Part shown: piece by piece, positions 5,882 through 7,114 of the stretch
Layout of the letters: each line of letters begins with the position of its first letter
How positions within the stretch are numbered: the stretch's first letter is position 1
Origin: Frateuria_A sp035695185
Lineage (GTDB): Bacteria > Pseudomonadota > Gammaproteobacteria > Xanthomonadales > Rhodanobacteraceae
Assembly: GCF_035695185.1 (NCBI RefSeq)
Contig: NZ_DASSES010000091.1
Span: 1-7,114 of the forward strand
DNA: 7,114 bases
Reading direction: 5' to 3'
Notes under the pieces: generated by a model
Seen by the model: the letters and a program-made list of their open reading frames with translations, nothing else
Told to the model about the DNA's origin: nothing
Database searches by the model: none
Position numbers and translations under genes: made by a program

Positions 5882-6802
5882 ATGTCCCGTTATCGCGACC
5901 TGCACGGCATCCTGCTGCTCGACAAGCCGCTGGGGCTGAGCTCGAACCAGGCCCTGCAGGCAGCACGACGGCTGCTGCGCGCAGCCAAGGGCGGGCATAC
6001 GGGCGCGCTCGATCCGCTGGCGACGGGCCTGCTGCCACTGTGTTTCGGCGAGGGCACCAAGATCGCCGGCATGCTGCTGGGCTCGCGCAAGGCTTACCTG
6101 GCCGAGTGCCGGCTGGGCCTGACCACGACGACCGCCGATCTCGAAGGCGAGATCGTCGAGCGGCGTCCGGTGCCGGCCCTCGGCGGGGGGCAGGTCGAGC
6201 AAGCCCTTGCCAGCCTGCGCGGACGGATCATGCAGGTGCCGCCGGCGTACTCGGCGCTCAAGCAGGGGGGCGAGCCGCTGTACGTGAAGGCCCGCCGCGG
6301 CGAGTCGGTCGAGGTTGCGGCGCGCGAGGTGCAGATCCATCGCCTGGACCTGCTGGCGCACGAGGGCGACCTGCTGCGCCTTCTGGTCGAGTGCGGCTCG
6401 GGAACCTACGTCCGCAGCCTGGCGGTGGATCTTGGTGCGGCGCTGGGTTGTGGTGCCCACCTGACGTCCCTGCGCCGGCTGTGGGTCGAGCCGTTCCGCG
6501 AACCGGTCATGATCACCCTGGAGGATCTCGAGCTGGCGGCCGGGCAGGGCGACGCCGCGCTCGATCGGTGGCTGCTGCCCCTGTCGGCGGCGGTGGCCGA
6601 CCTGCCCGCCCTGGCGCTGGATGCGGACCGGGCGCTCGCCGTGGCCCAAGGCCAGCAGATTCCCTGGCCGGGGAACCTGGACCAGGGCCGCAGCGCCGCT
6701 TTCGGCCCCGACGGCCGCCTGCTGGCGCTGGTCGAGCCGGACCCGGCCGGGCGTGTCCGTATCATCCGTGGTTTCAACCTGCCTGCCCCTGAAACCGCCT
6801 GA
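5882..6802 (+). CDS. truB: tRNA pseudouridine(55) synthase TruB
   Basis: TruB isomerises uridine 55 in the T loop of most tRNAs to pseudouridine and also acts as a tRNA folding chaperone. The 306-aa product matches the E. coli length (314). It begins with LLLDKPLGLSSNQAL and carries the catalytic motif HTGALDPLATG with nucleophile Asp44. It also has the Lys70/Tyr72 region, GLTTTTAD (79-86), VPPAYSALKQGG, and CGSGTYVRSLAVDLG from residue 171. The C-terminal PUA-like domain ends at RIIRGFN. KGGHTG before the active site is a form I associate with Xanthomonadales. The ATG at 5882 is called because it gives a normal N-terminus, but it lacks a ribosome binding site; GTG 5825 is the alternative and would give 325 aa. 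The gene follows rbfA after 103 nt. Confidence 0.95.
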   Translation: MSRYRDLHGILLLDKPLGLSSNQALQAARRLLRAAKGGHTGALDPLATGLLPLCFGEGTKIAGMLLGSRKAYLAECRLGLTTTTADLEGEIVERRPVPALGGGQVEQALASLRGRIMQVPPAYSALKQGGEPLYVKARRGESVEVAAREVQIHRLDLLAHEGDLLRLLVECGSGTYVRSLAVDLGAALGCGAHLTSLRRLWVEPFREPVMITLEDLELAAGQGDAALDRWLLPLSAAVADLPALALDADRALAVAQGQQIPWPGNLDQGRSAAFGPDGRLLALVEPDPAGRVRIIRGFNLPAPETA

Positions 6803-6806
6803 CTCG

Positions 6807-6827
6807 CCTTTCCGCGGTCGGGAAAGG
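6807..6827 (+). other. Hairpin after truB
   Basis: CCTTTCC (6807-6813) pairs with GGAAAGG (6821-6827) around a 7-nt loop, starting 4 nt after the truB stop. An overlapping alternative, GTCGG/CCGAC (6817-6821/6831-6835), competes with it. No T run follows, so this is not a standard intrinsic terminator. It may be an mRNA 3'-end or processing structure, with read-through into rpsO possible. Confidence 0.45.
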
Positions 6828-6872
6828 ACGCCGACAGGCCAAAACGCGGCCGGACACCGCCATTTCCCGCTC

Positions 6873-6902
6873 TTGTTGCAGGACGCCCGCCCTCGCTACA
6901 AT
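6873..6902 (+). promoter_or_regulatory. Putative sigma-70 promoter for rpsO
   Basis: The -10 box TACAAT (6897-6902) is a 5/6 match to the consensus. The best -35 candidates are weak: TTGTTG (6873-6878, 18-nt spacer) or TTGCAG (6876-6881, 15-nt spacer). Transcription would start near 6908-6910 and give a leader of about 100 nt before rpsO. E. coli rpsO also has its own promoter between truB and rpsO. The -10 box lies at the centre of the perfect inverted repeat CTCGCTA/TAGCGAG (6892-6898/6902-6908). Confidence 0.65.
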
Positions 6903-6935
6903 AGCGAGCTTGTTCGAGAGCTTTACATCCAACCG

Positions 6936-6983
6936 GCGGAGCTTGTGCAACCTCATTGGGTAATGACGTTGCACAAGTTCCGC
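6936..6983 (+). promoter_or_regulatory. Long hairpin in the rpsO 5' leader
   Basis: GCGGAGCTTGTGCAAC (6936-6951) pairs with GTTGCACAAGTTCCGC (6968-6983): 16 bp with one G·U (6941·6978). After a C·C mismatch (6952/6967) the inner stem TCATT/AATGA (6953-6957/6962-6966) closes a GGGT tetraloop. The hairpin ends 14 nt before the rpsO ribosome binding site AGGAAG (6998-7003). In several bacteria S15 represses its own translation by binding structured rpsO leaders of differing shapes, so this is a natural candidate for an S15 autoregulatory element. The E. coli leader is a pseudoknot and is not obviously the same. The fold is read directly from the sequence; the function is inference. Confidence 0.75.
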
Positions 6984-7011
6984 ATCCGCATTTTCGAAGG
7001 AAGAGATACAC

Positions 7012-7114
7012 ATGTCCCTTACCGCAGAACAGACCGGCAAGATCATTGCTGAGTACGGCCGCGTGCCGAACGACACCGGTTCGCCGGAAGTCCAGGTGGC
7101 CCTGCTGTCCGCCC
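7012..7114 (+). CDS. rpsO: 30S ribosomal protein S15, 5' part (runs off window)
   Basis: S15 is a primary 16S rRNA-binding protein that recognises the three-way junction of helices 20-22 and starts assembly of the 30S platform; it also forms an intersubunit bridge. Only the first 34 codons lie in the window, out of about 89 in the family. They read MSLTAEQTGKII through NDTGSPEVQVALLSA, and the DTGSPEVQVALL segment is diagnostic. The ATG at 7012 is preceded by AGGAAG (6998-7003) with 8-nt spacing, a strong initiation site. The gene has its own promoter and a structured leader upstream. In this cluster pnp (polynucleotide phosphorylase) usually follows. Confidence 0.96.
   Translation, partial: MSLTAEQTGKIIAEYGRVPNDTGSPEVQVALLSA

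Noticed and set aside
1..7114. CRISPR array, transposase, phage, toxin-antitoxin or defence genes
   Set aside because: No regularly spaced direct repeats or matching proteins are seen; all long + strand frames are accounted for by the ribosome/transcription cluster.

Overview
The window is GC-rich chromosomal DNA from a gammaproteobacterium. It carries the conserved translation/transcription cluster metY–rimP–nusA–infB–rbfA–truB–rpsO, all on the + strand and in the same order as the Escherichia coli metY–rpsO operon; pnp would be expected just past the right edge. NusA, TruB (KGGHTG before the catalytic Asp) and IF2 read most like Xanthomonadales (Xanthomonadaceae/Rhodanobacteraceae). That placement comes from remembered family sequences, not a search. 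No phage, plasmid, transposase or defence gene is present.

Layout: initiator tRNA(fMet) (2-78) with a strong intrinsic terminator (97-120); a non-coding leader of about 150 nt ending in a second terminator-like hairpin with a T run (219-243), 26 nt before rimP; rimP (270-800); nusA (851-2350); a 129-nt spacer; infB (2480-5227); a 173-nt spacer holding an inverted pair of a GC-rich palindromic repeat (5241-5351) and a separate short palindrome (5359-5377); rbfA (5401-5778); truB (5882-6802, start uncertain); a 209-nt spacer with an rpsO promoter and a long leader hairpin; and the first 34 codons of rpsO (7012 to the window edge).

The products act in one process. The initiator tRNA and IF2 start translation. 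RimP and RbfA mature the 30S subunit. S15 is a primary 16S-binding protein of the 30S platform. TruB makes pseudouridine 55 in tRNAs. NusA couples RNA polymerase pausing, termination and antitermination to these genes. In E. coli this operon is controlled by terminators after metY, by NusA feedback, by cold-shock-protein antitermination, and by S15 binding the rpsO leader. The hairpins seen here sit at the equivalent points.

No undescribed protein system is visible. The observations most worth following up are RNA/DNA-level: the rpsO leader (a 16-bp stem plus a 5-bp inner stem, three GAGCTT repeats, a possible pseudoknot), the rimP leader attenuator, the approximately 111-nt foldback repeat between infB and rbfA, a -10 box inside a perfect palindrome, and a U1·U72 mismatch in the initiator tRNA.
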